Source: Herbaspirillum huttiense (GTDB taxonomy: Bacteria > Pseudomonadota > Gammaproteobacteria > Burkholderiales > Burkholderiaceae_D). Taken from it: 64,000 nucleotides of DNA. The position numbers and the translations under genes are program-made. The notes under the pieces are model-generated. The model was not told the DNA's origin and ran no database searches. It saw nothing but the letters and a program-made list of their open reading frames with translations. Positions 52,958 through 60,562 of the stretch are shown in pieces (position 1 is the first letter of the stretch; every line of letters begins with the position of its first letter). The stretch spans positions 3,844,001 through 3,908,000 of the forward strand of contig NZ_CP037993.1 in the NCBI RefSeq assembly GCF_004367745.1, read 5' to 3'.

Positions 52958-54196
52958 ATGAACATGTCCTCCCCCTCCAATCCCGATTGCCCCACCCCGC
53001 GACCGCCCGCCGCACGCCTGCTGGCCTTGCTGCTGGACGTGCTCAGCCCGCTGGCCCTGATTCGCCGCGGTCCCGCGCGTTCCGGCGAGGCGAGCCAGGC
53101 GGCGCTGGCCGGCAAGGGCGTGCGCTTCGTGCAGCGCATCTACCGTCTGCGGGTGATTGGCCTTGGCGTGGGATTTTTCTGCGTCGCCGCCGGCTTCCTG
53201 CAGCATCCCGTGCCATGGCCGCTGTGGCTGTTGCTGGGCGTGCATGGCTACCTGTGGCCGCATCTGGCGCGCCAGTGGGCCCTCAGGGCGGCGATCCCGT
53301 ATCGTGCCGAACGACGCAACCTGGTGATCGACGCCGCCTTTGGCGGCTTCTGGATTGCAGCGCTGCAGGGCAACCTGGTGCCCAGTGCGGTCATCATCTC
53401 GATGCTGTCGATGGACAATATTGCCGCCGGCGGACTGCGCCTGTTCATGCGCGGCCTGTATGCCAGCCTGGTGGCTGGCGTGCTGGGATGGTGGCTGCTG
53501 GGCGCGCATTTCCAGCCGCAATCGGACCTGACCACCATCCTCGCCTGCCTGCCGATGATGATGCTCTATCCCCTCGCGCTGGGGCAGTCGACCTATCTGA
53601 TGTCGAAGAAGCTGGCCGATCGTTCACGACAGTTCGAGATCGTCAGCCAGCTCGACGGGCTCACGCTGCTGTTCAATCGCCGCTACTGGGAGAGCCTGCT
53701 GCTGGGCGAATTCGAACGCCTGCACCGCCAGAGCTCCGCGCAGCACCAGACCTTCCTGCTGTTGCTGGACCTGGACCACTTCAAGAGCATCAACGACACC
53801 TGGGGCCACCTGATCGGCGACGAGGTGCTGCGCAACTTCGCGCGCCTGCTGCGGACCATGCTGCGCGAGCAGGACGCCATCGGACGTTACGGTGGTGAGG
53901 AATTCGGCGTGATCCTGCGCGACGTGTCGCCAGCCGATGCGCTGGCGCTGTCACAGCGGGTGATCGAAGCGGCGCGCACCAGAAATGATGAAAACAATTT
54001 ATACGGTTGTACGGTCAGTGCCGGACTGGTGCCCTTCTCTGCGGACATGGACGCTCATTTCGTCTGGCTGCAACGCGCCGACCACGCCATGTACTGCGCC
54101 AAGGAAACCGGGCGCGATCGCCTGGTGGTCTGGGATCCGGCGCTGGAGCGCGCGCCGCGCATGCCCAATCAGCCGCCGCCTCCCTGCTGCACATAG
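52958..54196 (+). CDS. MASE2-GGDEF diguanylate cyclase
   Basis: 412 aa. An N-terminal MASE2 membrane domain (about 58-215, six hydrophobic helices, opening VQRIYRLRVIGLGVGFF), then a GGDEF domain from about 228: DLDHFKSINDTWGHLIGDEVL and active-site GGEEF at 312-316. Inhibitory RxxD site is intact (REQD, 303-306), so product feedback is expected. It makes cyclic-di-GMP and is similar in plan to DgcT/YcdT. Single gene. Confidence 0.93.
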   Translation: MNMSSPSNPDCPTPRPPAARLLALLLDVLSPLALIRRGPARSGEASQAALAGKGVRFVQRIYRLRVIGLGVGFFCVAAGFLQHPVPWPLWLLLGVHGYLWPHLARQWALRAAIPYRAERRNLVIDAAFGGFWIAALQGNLVPSAVIISMLSMDNIAAGGLRLFMRGLYASLVAGVLGWWLLGAHFQPQSDLTTILACLPMMMLYPLALGQSTYLMSKKLADRSRQFEIVSQLDGLTLLFNRRYWESLLLGEFERLHRQSSAQHQTFLLLLDLDHFKSINDTWGHLIGDEVLRNFARLLRTMLREQDAIGRYGGEEFGVILRDVSPADALALSQRVIEAARTRNDENNLYGCTVSAGLVPFSADMDAHFVWLQRADHAMYCAKETGRDRLVVWDPALERAPRMPNQPPPPCCT

Positions 54197-54237
54197 GCAT
54201 GCCGTGAAGAAGCCACGAAAACGATGGGCGCAAAAAA

Positions 54238-54285
54238 GGCCGATGTTTTCGGGGCCGCCACGAGACCACTGTGAAAACATCGACC
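54238..54285. terminator. Long inverted repeat after the cyclase gene
   Basis: CGATGTTTTC (54241-54250) pairs with GAAAACATCG (54273-54282), extended by three more pairs past one mismatch, around a 22-base loop. No T-run follows the stem. It is either a weak terminator or a protein-binding dyad. Confidence 0.4.
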
Positions 54286-54408
54286 TAGGGAAATCAAGGC
54301 GGGGCGATCGGCATGACGGAATGATAGGCGTACTTCCCTAAAAAAATGCCTGCGCCGATGCCCCGGCCACTGCCGCAACGAGCGGCAAAGCGGGCCGCAG
54401 AAAGCCCG

Positions 54409-54591
54409 CTAAATTAGCACTGGCAGTGCTTCCAGTACTAAAAGCGCGAGCAGTGCGCCGAAGACCGCGCCCACTGCTCTCAAACTGGTTCGAACCATCC
54501 GTGACGCCACCGGAACCTCGCCGCAGAGCAACAAACCCGCCAGCGCCATGGGGATGAAGAACATCAGATTGTTCATGATGAGGTTGGGCAT
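54409..54591 (-). CDS. Small hydrophobic membrane protein, 60 aa
   Basis: AGGAG lies 7 bases before ATG 54591. The protein begins MPNLIMNNLMFFIPMALAGL, with helices at about 7-24 and 38-57 separated by a charged loop (CGEVPVASRMVRTSLR), so a two-helix hairpin. The stop lies inside a 7-bp stem-loop (AGCGGGC/GCCCGCT, 54389-54410). I do not recognise the family. A good ribosome site and terminal hairpin support it. Confidence 0.6.
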   Translation of the reverse strand: MPNLIMNNLMFFIPMALAGLLLCGEVPVASRMVRTSLRAVGAVFGALLALLVLEALPVLI

Positions 54592-54837
54592 GATGCGTCT
54601 CCTGGTCGAGTTTATTGGTTTTGCGCCGGGTAGCTGCGCGTACTCTGTTCGGGCTTGCCTCGTTTCGAGTATAGGCCGTACACCATGGAAGACAAGGCTC
54701 ACCCGGCGAGAATCGGTGCTGCACAGCAGCGTCCAGAGCAGCGAAATACCGCTTCACCATCCTCGCTGTGAAGCAGAAAGCTTCCGCTCCATCTTGTTGC
54801 AGATGCACAAATTTTCGGCAACGCGGGCGAATTTGCC

Positions 54838-54867
54838 TTGACCCTGTTTTCCGCGCGGGCGTAGAAT
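54838..54867 (+). promoter_or_regulatory. Promoter TTGACC-18-TAGAAT
   Basis: TTGACC at 54838-54843 and TAGAAT at 54862-54867, 18-base spacer. Start near 54874, 25 bases before the micro-ORF start codon. Confidence 0.7.
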
Positions 54868-54898
54868 TCGCCCGTTCTCATTTTTTGGAGTCCCTCTC

Positions 54899-54946
54899 AT
54901 GGGCACTTGTTCGGGTGACAGTTGTTGCCGGTTAATTCCGGGTTAA
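54899..54946 (+). CDS. Cys-rich micro-ORF (15 aa) in the mgtA leader
   Basis: MGTCSGDSCCRLIPG. GGAG lies 8 bases before the ATG, a better ribosome site than many genes here. It follows the promoter directly. Mg-ATPase genes in enterics carry a short leader ORF (mgtL) whose translation controls read-through; this peptide is unrelated in sequence but is similarly placed. Three Cys in 15 residues may instead point to cysteine- or redox-linked control. Confidence 0.5.
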   Translation: MGTCSGDSCCRLIPG

Positions 54947-55158
54947 GCCTCAGCAAGGATTTCAGCAGGACTTCATCCTGTCGTCATCTTGCACCAGGCA
55001 GATGACGGCAATTCATGTCGGCAGCGCGCGGTCTTTCCAGGCCGGTTTTCAGCAGCGCCGCTGACAACGACATTCCCTCACAACGACAGATCGACGATCG
55101 ACCGCCGCAGACACGGCGTCAGAACGCAGCTGCATCGCGACCGCATTGCCCGCTCCAT

Positions 55159-55233
55159 CGAGCCGGCAGCCGGCTCGCCTGATGCCGCGCGCGTCATGAC
55201 GCACCGCCTTCCGCATGGCCAGCCGCCATGCGG
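55159..55233 (+). promoter_or_regulatory. Paired stem-loops in the mgtA leader
   Basis: CGAGCCGGC-A-GCCGGCTCG (55159-55177) is a perfect dyad; CCGCATGGC/GCCATGCGG (55211-55219 and 55225-55233) has a 5-base loop. Neither has a T-run. They may form part of a folded regulatory leader. Confidence 0.4.
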
Positions 55234-55476
55234 CTGCCCGTCTGTTGCCGCCGTCAGGTGCCGATGACAGGGTCTCCGCTCAACCAGGCGGAGGCTGCAA
55301 TGCGACAGACACATTCATCATGAACACGCGAAGACCCAGCGCGCCGCGTCCGGCCGCCCGTCTTAGCGGGGGCCGTCCACGGCGCTGACCCCGATGCCGG
55401 CCTGCCCTGCTGCAGGCCGACGCAATGCAAACCGCTTCGTCCACGGGACGAGGCCCAACAAGAAAAGAAGCACGCC

Positions 55477-58239
55477 ATGAATCTGAACCTGCTGAAAGAA
55501 ACCTTTGTCAGCTTCATCCGCGCACGCGGTATGGACCGTCACTTCCGCCGCCTGGGCATGGACATGTTCCGCAGCGCCCCGGTGACCAAGGAAGTCCCGC
55601 AAACCCTGGCCGAGCAATTGAGCGAAGCCTCCCGCAGCGAAGCCCAGGCCCTGCTGCAGCGCCTGCAATCGCGCCCCGACGGCCTGACCGAGTCGGAAGC
55701 CGATGCCATCCGTGAACACAGTGGCCCCAACGAAGTCGAGCACGAGAAGCCGCTGACCTGGTATGTCCACCTGTGGCACTGCTACAAGAACCCGTTCAAC
55801 CTGCTGCTGACCCTGCTGGCTGCGGTCTCCTTCTACACCGAGGACATGAAGGCCGCCATCGTCATCGGCACCATGGTGGTGGTCTCGACCTTGCTGCGCT
55901 TCGTGCAGGAAGCGCGTTCCAACACTGCCGCCGACAAGCTCAAGGCCATGGTCAGCAACACCGCGACCGTGATGCGCCACGACCAGGTCGAAGAGATCGC
56001 CGCCGAGGCGCAGCGTTACTTCGACGTCATGCTGCACCCCAAGGGCGCGCGCCGCGTCGAGGTGCCGATCCACAAGCTGGTGCCGGGCGACATCGTGCTG
56101 CTCTCGGCGGGCGACATGATCCCCGCTGACCTGCGCCTGCTGGCCGCCAAGGACCTGTTCGTGAGCCAGGCCGCGATGACCGGCGAATCGCTGCCCGTAG
56201 AAAAATTCGTCACCCCCAGCAACCTCAACACCAGCAGCCCGCTGGAGCTGGACAACCTCTGCTTCATGGGCACCAACGTCGTCAGCGGCTCGGCTACGGG
56301 CGTGGTGCTGACCACCGGCAAGCGCACGTATTTTGGTGCGCTGGCTGAGCGCGTCACCGCCACTGACCGCACGCCGACTGCCTTCCAGGCGGGCGTCAAC
56401 AAGGTCAGCTGGCTGTTGATCCGCTTCATGCTGGTGATGACGCCGGTGGTGTTCTTCATCAACGGTTTCACCAAGGGCGACTGGGTGGAAGCCTTCCTGT
56501 TCGGTCTCTCCGTGGCCGTAGGCCTGACGCCCGAGATGCTGCCTATGATCGTGACCTCGACCCTGGCCAAGGGCGCGGTAGCACTGTCGCGCAAGAAGGT
56601 GATCGTCAAGCGGCTCGATGCGATCCAGAACTTCGGTGCGATGGACGTGCTGTGTACCGACAAGACCGGCACGCTCACGCAGGACAAGATTTTCCTGGAA
56701 CGTCATACCGACATTCATGGCGAACCCGACGACGAAGTGCTGCAATACGCCTACCTGAACAGTTATTACCAGACCGGCCTGAAGAACCTGCTGGACGTGG
56801 CCGTGCTGGAGCACGCCGAGCTGCAACGTGAAATGTCCATCGCCTCGGCCTATCGCAAGGTCGACGAAATTCCTTTCGACTTCCAGCGCCGCCGCATGTC
56901 GGTGGTGGTGTCCGAGCGCGAGGATCACCACGAGCTGATCTGCAAGGGTGCGGTCGAGGAAATCGTCTCGGTGTGCTCGCGCGCCCGCGTCAATGGCGAA
57001 GTGGTACCGCTGACCCCGGCCTTGCTGGAAGAGATCCGCGCCACCACCGGCAGCCTCAACGCCGAGGGCCTGCGCGTGGTCGGCGTGGCCGCCAAGGACT
57101 TGCCGCCGACCAAGGAGGTGTACAGCCTGGCTGACGAATCGGATCTGGTGCTGATCGGTTACATCGCCTTCCTCGATCCGCCCAAGGAATCGACCGCCCC
57201 TGCCCTGGCCGCATTGCGTGCGCATGGCGTGAAGGTCAAGATCCTGACCGGCGACAACGAACTGGTCACCGCCAAGATCTGCCGCGAAGTGGGGCTGGAG
57301 GTCAAGGGCATGCTGCTGGGTTCGTATGTCGAGAAGATGAGCGATGCGGAGCTGTCGCAGGCGGTGGAGACGGTGACGGTCTTCGCCAAGCTTTCGCCGG
57401 CGCACAAGGAGCGCATCGTGCGCGTGCTGCATGATCGCGGACACGTGGTCGGCTTCATGGGTGATGGCATCAACGATGCCCCGGCCCTGCGTGCTGCCGA
57501 CATCGGTATTTCGGTGGATACGGCGGTGGATATTGCCAAGGAAGCGGCGGATCTGATCCTGCTGGAGAAGAGCCTGATGGTGCTGGAAGAAGGCGTGCTG
57601 GAAGGCCGCAAGACTTTCGCCAACATGCTGAAATACATCAAGATGACGGCCAGCTCCAACTTCGGCAATGTCTTCTCGGTCCTGATTGCCAGTGCCTTCC
57701 TGCCTTTCCTGCCGATGCTGCCCTTGCATCTGCTGGTGCAGAACCTGCTGTATGACGTCTCGCAGATCTCGATTCCCTTCGACAACGTCGACAAGGAATT
57801 CCTGGAAAAGCCGCAGCGCTGGGATGCGGGTGACATCGGCCGCTTCATGGTCTTCTTCGGTCCGATCAGCTCGATCTTTGATATCACGACCTTTGCGCTG
57901 ATGTGGTATATCTTCGGCGCCAGCACGCCGGAACATCAAACCCTGTTCCAGTCCGGCTGGTTCATTGAAGGCCTGCTGTCGCAGACGCTGATCGTGCACA
58001 TGATCCGCACGCGCCGCATCCCCTTCTTCCAGAGCCGCGCCTCGTGGCCGCTGATGGGGATGACGCTGGTCATCATGGCCATCGGCATTGCGATCCCGAT
58101 GACGCCGCTGGCGCATTACTTCAAGCTGGAGGCGCTGCCGCTGTCGTACTTCCCGTGGCTGGTGGCGATCCTGGTCGCCTATGCGGTGCTGATTCAGGGG
58201 ATGAAGGGGTGGTATGCCCGGCGGTATGGGTGGCAGTGA
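55477..58239 (+). CDS. mgtA: Magnesium-translocating P-type ATPase
   Basis: Inner-membrane P3B ATPase importing Mg2+, 920 aa. N-terminal cytoplasmic region, first helix pair near 105-145, actuator motif TGES (AAMTGESLPVEKF), membrane motif VGLTPEMLPMIV, phosphorylation Asp395 in CTDKTGTLTQ, hinge GDGINDAPALRAADIG near 662-677, and six C-terminal helices. The long N-terminus and PEMLP motif are those of MgtA/MgtB. The length is normal. It is transcribed alone, with a bidirectional terminator after it. Confidence 0.94.
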   Translation: MNLNLLKETFVSFIRARGMDRHFRRLGMDMFRSAPVTKEVPQTLAEQLSEASRSEAQALLQRLQSRPDGLTESEADAIREHSGPNEVEHEKPLTWYVHLWHCYKNPFNLLLTLLAAVSFYTEDMKAAIVIGTMVVVSTLLRFVQEARSNTAADKLKAMVSNTATVMRHDQVEEIAAEAQRYFDVMLHPKGARRVEVPIHKLVPGDIVLLSAGDMIPADLRLLAAKDLFVSQAAMTGESLPVEKFVTPSNLNTSSPLELDNLCFMGTNVVSGSATGVVLTTGKRTYFGALAERVTATDRTPTAFQAGVNKVSWLLIRFMLVMTPVVFFINGFTKGDWVEAFLFGLSVAVGLTPEMLPMIVTSTLAKGAVALSRKKVIVKRLDAIQNFGAMDVLCTDKTGTLTQDKIFLERHTDIHGEPDDEVLQYAYLNSYYQTGLKNLLDVAVLEHAELQREMSIASAYRKVDEIPFDFQRRRMSVVVSEREDHHELICKGAVEEIVSVCSRARVNGEVVPLTPALLEEIRATTGSLNAEGLRVVGVAAKDLPPTKEVYSLADESDLVLIGYIAFLDPPKESTAPALAALRAHGVKVKILTGDNELVTAKICREVGLEVKGMLLGSYVEKMSDAELSQAVETVTVFAKLSPAHKERIVRVLHDRGHVVGFMGDGINDAPALRAADIGISVDTAVDIAKEAADLILLEKSLMVLEEGVLEGRKTFANMLKYIKMTASSNFGNVFSVLIASAFLPFLPMLPLHLLVQNLLYDVSQISIPFDNVDKEFLEKPQRWDAGDIGRFMVFFGPISSIFDITTFALMWYIFGASTPEHQTLFQSGWFIEGLLSQTLIVHMIRTRRIPFFQSRASWPLMGMTLVIMAIGIAIPMTPLAHYFKLEALPLSYFPWLVAILVAYAVLIQGMKGWYARRYGWQ

Positions 58240-58247
58240 GCTGATGA

Positions 58248-58269
58248 ATCAGTAACGATCGTTACTGAT
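58248..58269. repeat. 22-bp perfect palindrome after mgtA
   Basis: Centred on 58258/58259, core TAACGATCGTTA, symmetric for 11 bases each way, beginning 8 bases past the mgtA stop. Two direct copies of ATCAGAGTTG (58268-58277 and 58279-58288) follow at once. Confidence 0.85.
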
Positions 58270-58292
58270 CAGAGTTGATCAGAGTTGAGATG

Positions 58293-58324
58293 AAAACGCC
58301 TGCTCGATGGAGCAGGCGTTTTTG
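58293..58324. terminator. Bidirectional terminator after mgtA
   Basis: AAAACGCCTGCTC/GAGCAGGCGTTTT with a 4-base loop. It has A/T tracts on both sides, so it can stop mgtA and the convergent CPCC gene. Confidence 0.9.
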
Positions 58325-58366
58325 CGTGAGCAGAGTTCTGCGCCTGTTGATCGCCGCTTGCCCGCT

Positions 58367-58765
58367 TCAATTGCTATCGGGCCGCGATTGTCGAATCCAG
58401 CAATACAGGCCTCCGCGCGATGTCACGCTCTTGCGCTCAATCCCATCGATGCCGGGAAGATCAACAGGCCGCTCCCGGAGCGGAAACCAACCGGCGTCTC
58501 GCGTATCACCTTCCATGAGCTTGCGTGCAGTTTTCACCATTGCTCGGTCGCAAGCACCAAACTGCACGAAATTGACTTGGGCCTCCATCAGGCTGCAGGA
58601 ATTGGCACCGCTTGCATAAGGATAGTACAGCTGCAGTTCATCGTCCTCCCAGAAGCAGACGGAGCAAATTTCATGAGAACCTGGTGGTTCAGAAAACACC
58701 TCGTGGCCACAGCAGGGGCAGGTGAACATGATGTCTGGACTTTCATTTTGGCCAAAATCGTTCAT
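58367..58765 (-). CDS. Cys-rich CPCC-domain protein
   Basis: 132 aa. The zinc-ribbon-like CPCC domain covers about 13-85: FTCPCCGHEVFSEPPGSHEICSVCFWEDDELQ with two CxxC pairs, then ANSCSLMEAQVNFVQFGACD. The family is small, often found beside toxin or immunity genes, and of unknown role. Its base composition is lower in GC than the flanks. It follows the membrane protein gene by 9 bases. Met13 is an alternative start. Confidence 0.8.
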   Translation of the reverse strand: MNDFGQNESPDIMFTCPCCGHEVFSEPPGSHEICSVCFWEDDELQLYYPYASGANSCSLMEAQVNFVQFGACDRAMVKTARKLMEGDTRDAGWFPLRERPVDLPGIDGIERKSVTSRGGLYCWIRQSRPDSN

Positions 58766-58774
58766 CCGATTCTG

Positions 58775-59116
58775 CTACCGATAGTGCAGCAGTGCTACCC
58801 AAAGCATGGTCAGCATCACTCCTGAAAAACCCACACAGAGTGTGATCGAGAACATTCGGGCGGCAAGAATCAAGAAGCGTAGCTGTTTTTCCTTGAGCAT
58901 GGCTTTTGATGCAGGCCCCCAAACAAGCTCACGCGAGAGAGACGTTCCAATCCCACCTTGCGTGATCGAATACCATCTCGCCCCGATGGGGAAATTTTTT
59001 GCTTTCAAGATCCGCGCGAAGAGCGACTCCCGGATAAGCTGACGCGCAATAATTGAAACCCCTGTTAATGGGGCGAAGACGATGAAGAGAAGCAAATCAG
59101 GTCGATCAATGATCAT
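58775..59116 (-). CDS. Hypothetical two-helix membrane protein
   Basis: 113 aa. Hydrophobic helices at about 7-25 and 82-110, with a basic middle (RESLFARILKAKNFPIGARWYS). The ATG at 59116 has a GAGCTG just upstream. No family recognised. It appears to be cotranscribed with the CPCC gene. Lower GC than the flanks, so probably part of an acquired segment. Confidence 0.55.
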   Translation of the reverse strand: MIIDRPDLLLFIVFAPLTGVSIIARQLIRESLFARILKAKNFPIGARWYSITQGGIGTSLSRELVWGPASKAMLKEKQLRFLILAARMFSITLCVGFSGVMLTMLWVALLHYR

Positions 59117-59222
59117 CAGCTCGAGAAATCAATGGGTGCTTTTTGGATTGAACATACTCGCTAACGCGATACATCTTGGGGGAGCAAGGAATCATGATAT
59201 TAGCGGCGGAAGCAGTCCTTCA

Positions 59223-59450
59223 CTAATGAAATAACTGACGATACTCCCTACTGTGGATATCGATATCGGGACTTGGGCCCCATGCACGACCTGCGAAAAA
59301 CCCCACCGCAACAGAAAGCGGTCCAGCTGGATTTTTCGTCTCCCCCTCTTCAGTTAGCCTGACGTTTCGGACGACGCTGACCACAACATCGCCTTTACAA
59401 GGGCAAGGTGTGACACGACCAGCAATGATGACACGTATTGACGCGTTCAT
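59223..59450 (-). CDS. Hypothetical small protein
   Basis: 75 aa from ATG 59450 (MNASIRVIIAGRVTPCPCKGD); the frame is open further, to TTG 59510, giving 95 aa. No good ribosome site precedes either. The Cys pair CPCK and Val-rich strands suggest a small beta-rich fold. It is not a convincing PAAR domain because the His/Gly metal motif is missing. Codon use is AT-richer than the region. It may be a remnant of a larger gene. The plus-strand promoter of the nitrilase operon overlaps its 5' end. Confidence 0.4.
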   Translation of the reverse strand: MNASIRVIIAGRVTPCPCKGDVVVSVVRNVRLTEEGETKNPAGPLSVAVGFFAGRAWGPSPDIDIHSREYRQLFH

Positions 59451-59467
59451 TTGAGTGATGCAATAAT
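59438..59467 (+). promoter_or_regulatory. Promoter TTGACG-18-AATAAT of the nitrilase operon
   Basis: TTGACG 59438-59443, AATAAT 59462-59467, spacer 18. Start near 59474, about 120 bases before the nitrilase ATG. The leader holds a 14-bp dyad (CAGCAATATTGCTG, 59505-59518), a CTGCCT/AGGCAG stem (59475-59498) and the terminator below. Confidence 0.65.
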
Positions 59468-59537
59468 CGCCTCGCTGCCTAGGAACGCCACCAGGCAGTA
59501 CTCCCAGCAATATTGCTGACCATACATACCGGCTATG

Positions 59538-59585
59538 AAAGCCCCTGACATGCGCATCAAGCGCAGTCAGGGGCTTTTTGTTTTG
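59538..59585 (+). terminator. Intrinsic terminator in the leader (likely attenuator)
   Basis: AAAGCCCCTGAC (59538-59549) pairs with GTCAGGGGCTTT (59566-59577), with an inner TGCGC/GCGCA stem and ATCAA loop; TTTTTGTTTTGG follows at once. The nitrilase ribosome site (GGAG 59585) begins where the T-run ends. No plus-strand gene lies upstream for more than a kilobase, so the terminator must act on this operon's own transcript. Confidence 0.85.
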
Positions 59586-59594
59586 GAGATTCGC

Positions 59595-60488
59595 ATGTCG
59601 TCACAGGAAAACACCTCGCCGCCCTCGTTTCCATTGATCAAGGTGGCAAGCGTCCAGATGGAGCCCCACATTGGCCGCAAGGAAGAGAATGTTGCCCGTT
59701 CCATTGCCTTCATCGATCGCGCCGCCGCCGAGGGGGCCGAGCTGGTGGTCTTGCCCGAGCTGGTCAACAGCGGCTATGTCTTCGCCAGCCGCGCCGAAGC
59801 CTTCGCCTTGGCGGAAGTCCTGCCCGACGGCCCCACCACCCAGGCCTGGATGGCCGCCGCGCGCCGCAACGGTATCCATGTCGTGGCCGGCATCGCCGAA
59901 CGCGAGGGCGACCGGCTCTACAATTCCGCTGTGGTGATTGGCCCTGACGGCTGGCTGGGCGTCTACCGCAAGCTGCATCTGTGGGGCGACGAACATCTGT
60001 TCTTTGAAGCTGGCGACAAGGGATTACCCCTGTTCCACACACGCTGGGGACGACTGGGCGTGGCGATCTGCTACGACGGCTGGTTCCCGGAAGTGTATCG
60101 GTTGCTTGCCATGCAGGGTGCTGACGTCGTGGCGATGCCAACCAACTGGGTACCGATGCCAGGGCAGCCAGACAACCGCCAAGCCATGGCAACTTCACTG
60201 GCGATGGCCAATGCCCATAGCAACGCGCTCACCATCGTGTGCGCCAACCGTACCGGCACCGAGCGCGGCCAGCCCTTCATCGGACAGAGCGTGATCATTG
60301 GCGCGCAAGGCTGGCCGCTGGCCGGGCCGGCACCGGAGGACGGCGAGCAAATACTGTATGCCAGCCTCAATCTCAAGGAGTCGCGCCAGGCACGCCACCT
60401 CACTCCCTTCAACCATGTGCTGCGCGACCGTCGCGACGACCTCTACGACCCGATGCTGGGCACGGGTTGGCCGCTGCCGCGGCACTGA
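59595..60488 (+). CDS. Nitrilase/amidase-superfamily carbon-nitrogen hydrolase
   Basis: 297 aa, cytoplasmic. Catalytic Glu55 (VVLPELVNSGYVF), Lys126 (VYRKLHLW) and Cys159 (VAICYDGWFPEVYR). It is closest in pattern to N-carbamoyl-amine/omega-amidase branches (PTNWVPMP near 190). ATG 59595 has GGAG 6 bases upstream; a frame from 59535 would translate the terminator and is rejected. It heads an operon with an AmiC/LivJ-type binding protein and permeases, suggesting the importer brings in an amide, nitrile or urea-like compound for hydrolysis. Confidence 0.88.
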   Translation: MSSQENTSPPSFPLIKVASVQMEPHIGRKEENVARSIAFIDRAAAEGAELVVLPELVNSGYVFASRAEAFALAEVLPDGPTTQAWMAAARRNGIHVVAGIAEREGDRLYNSAVVIGPDGWLGVYRKLHLWGDEHLFFEAGDKGLPLFHTRWGRLGVAICYDGWFPEVYRLLAMQGADVVAMPTNWVPMPGQPDNRQAMATSLAMANAHSNALTIVCANRTGTERGQPFIGQSVIIGAQGWPLAGPAPEDGEQILYASLNLKESRQARHLTPFNHVLRDRRDDLYDPMLGTGWPLPRH

Positions 60489-60562
60489 ACCGCTTGCCGT
60501 TTGCCGTACCGCTTTTCTTTCAGGATCCATTCCATCCACTCACACCGACTGAGGAGTTCATG

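Larger units (their letters stand above)
54592..55476. other. Long leader region of the Mg ATPase gene
   Basis: 885 bases without a large gene. It contains the promoter at 54838, a 15-aa micro-ORF at 54899 and several GC-rich stem-loops at 55159-55233. If transcribed from 54838, the leader before mgtA is about 600 bases, which suggests post-initiation control. Confidence 0.6.

Noticed and set aside
55363..58116. A 917-codon open frame on the minus strand over mgtA
   Set aside because: Same reason: exact antisense of a conserved P-type ATPase, composition dominated by His, Gln, Arg and Gly.
59223..59510. A PAAR-like spike protein
   Set aside because: The small Cys/Val-rich protein lacks the His and Gly pattern of PAAR repeats.
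59470..59580. A guanidine (ykkC or mini-ykkC) riboswitch or dual-hexaloop ANTAR target in the nitrilase leader
   Set aside because: I could not find ACGR loops in paired hairpins, nor two hexaloops with A1 and G4. Some other control is still possible.
59535..59594. An upstream ATG for the nitrilase at 59535
   Set aside because: Those codons are the intrinsic terminator stem and T-run. ATG 59595 has its own GGAG.
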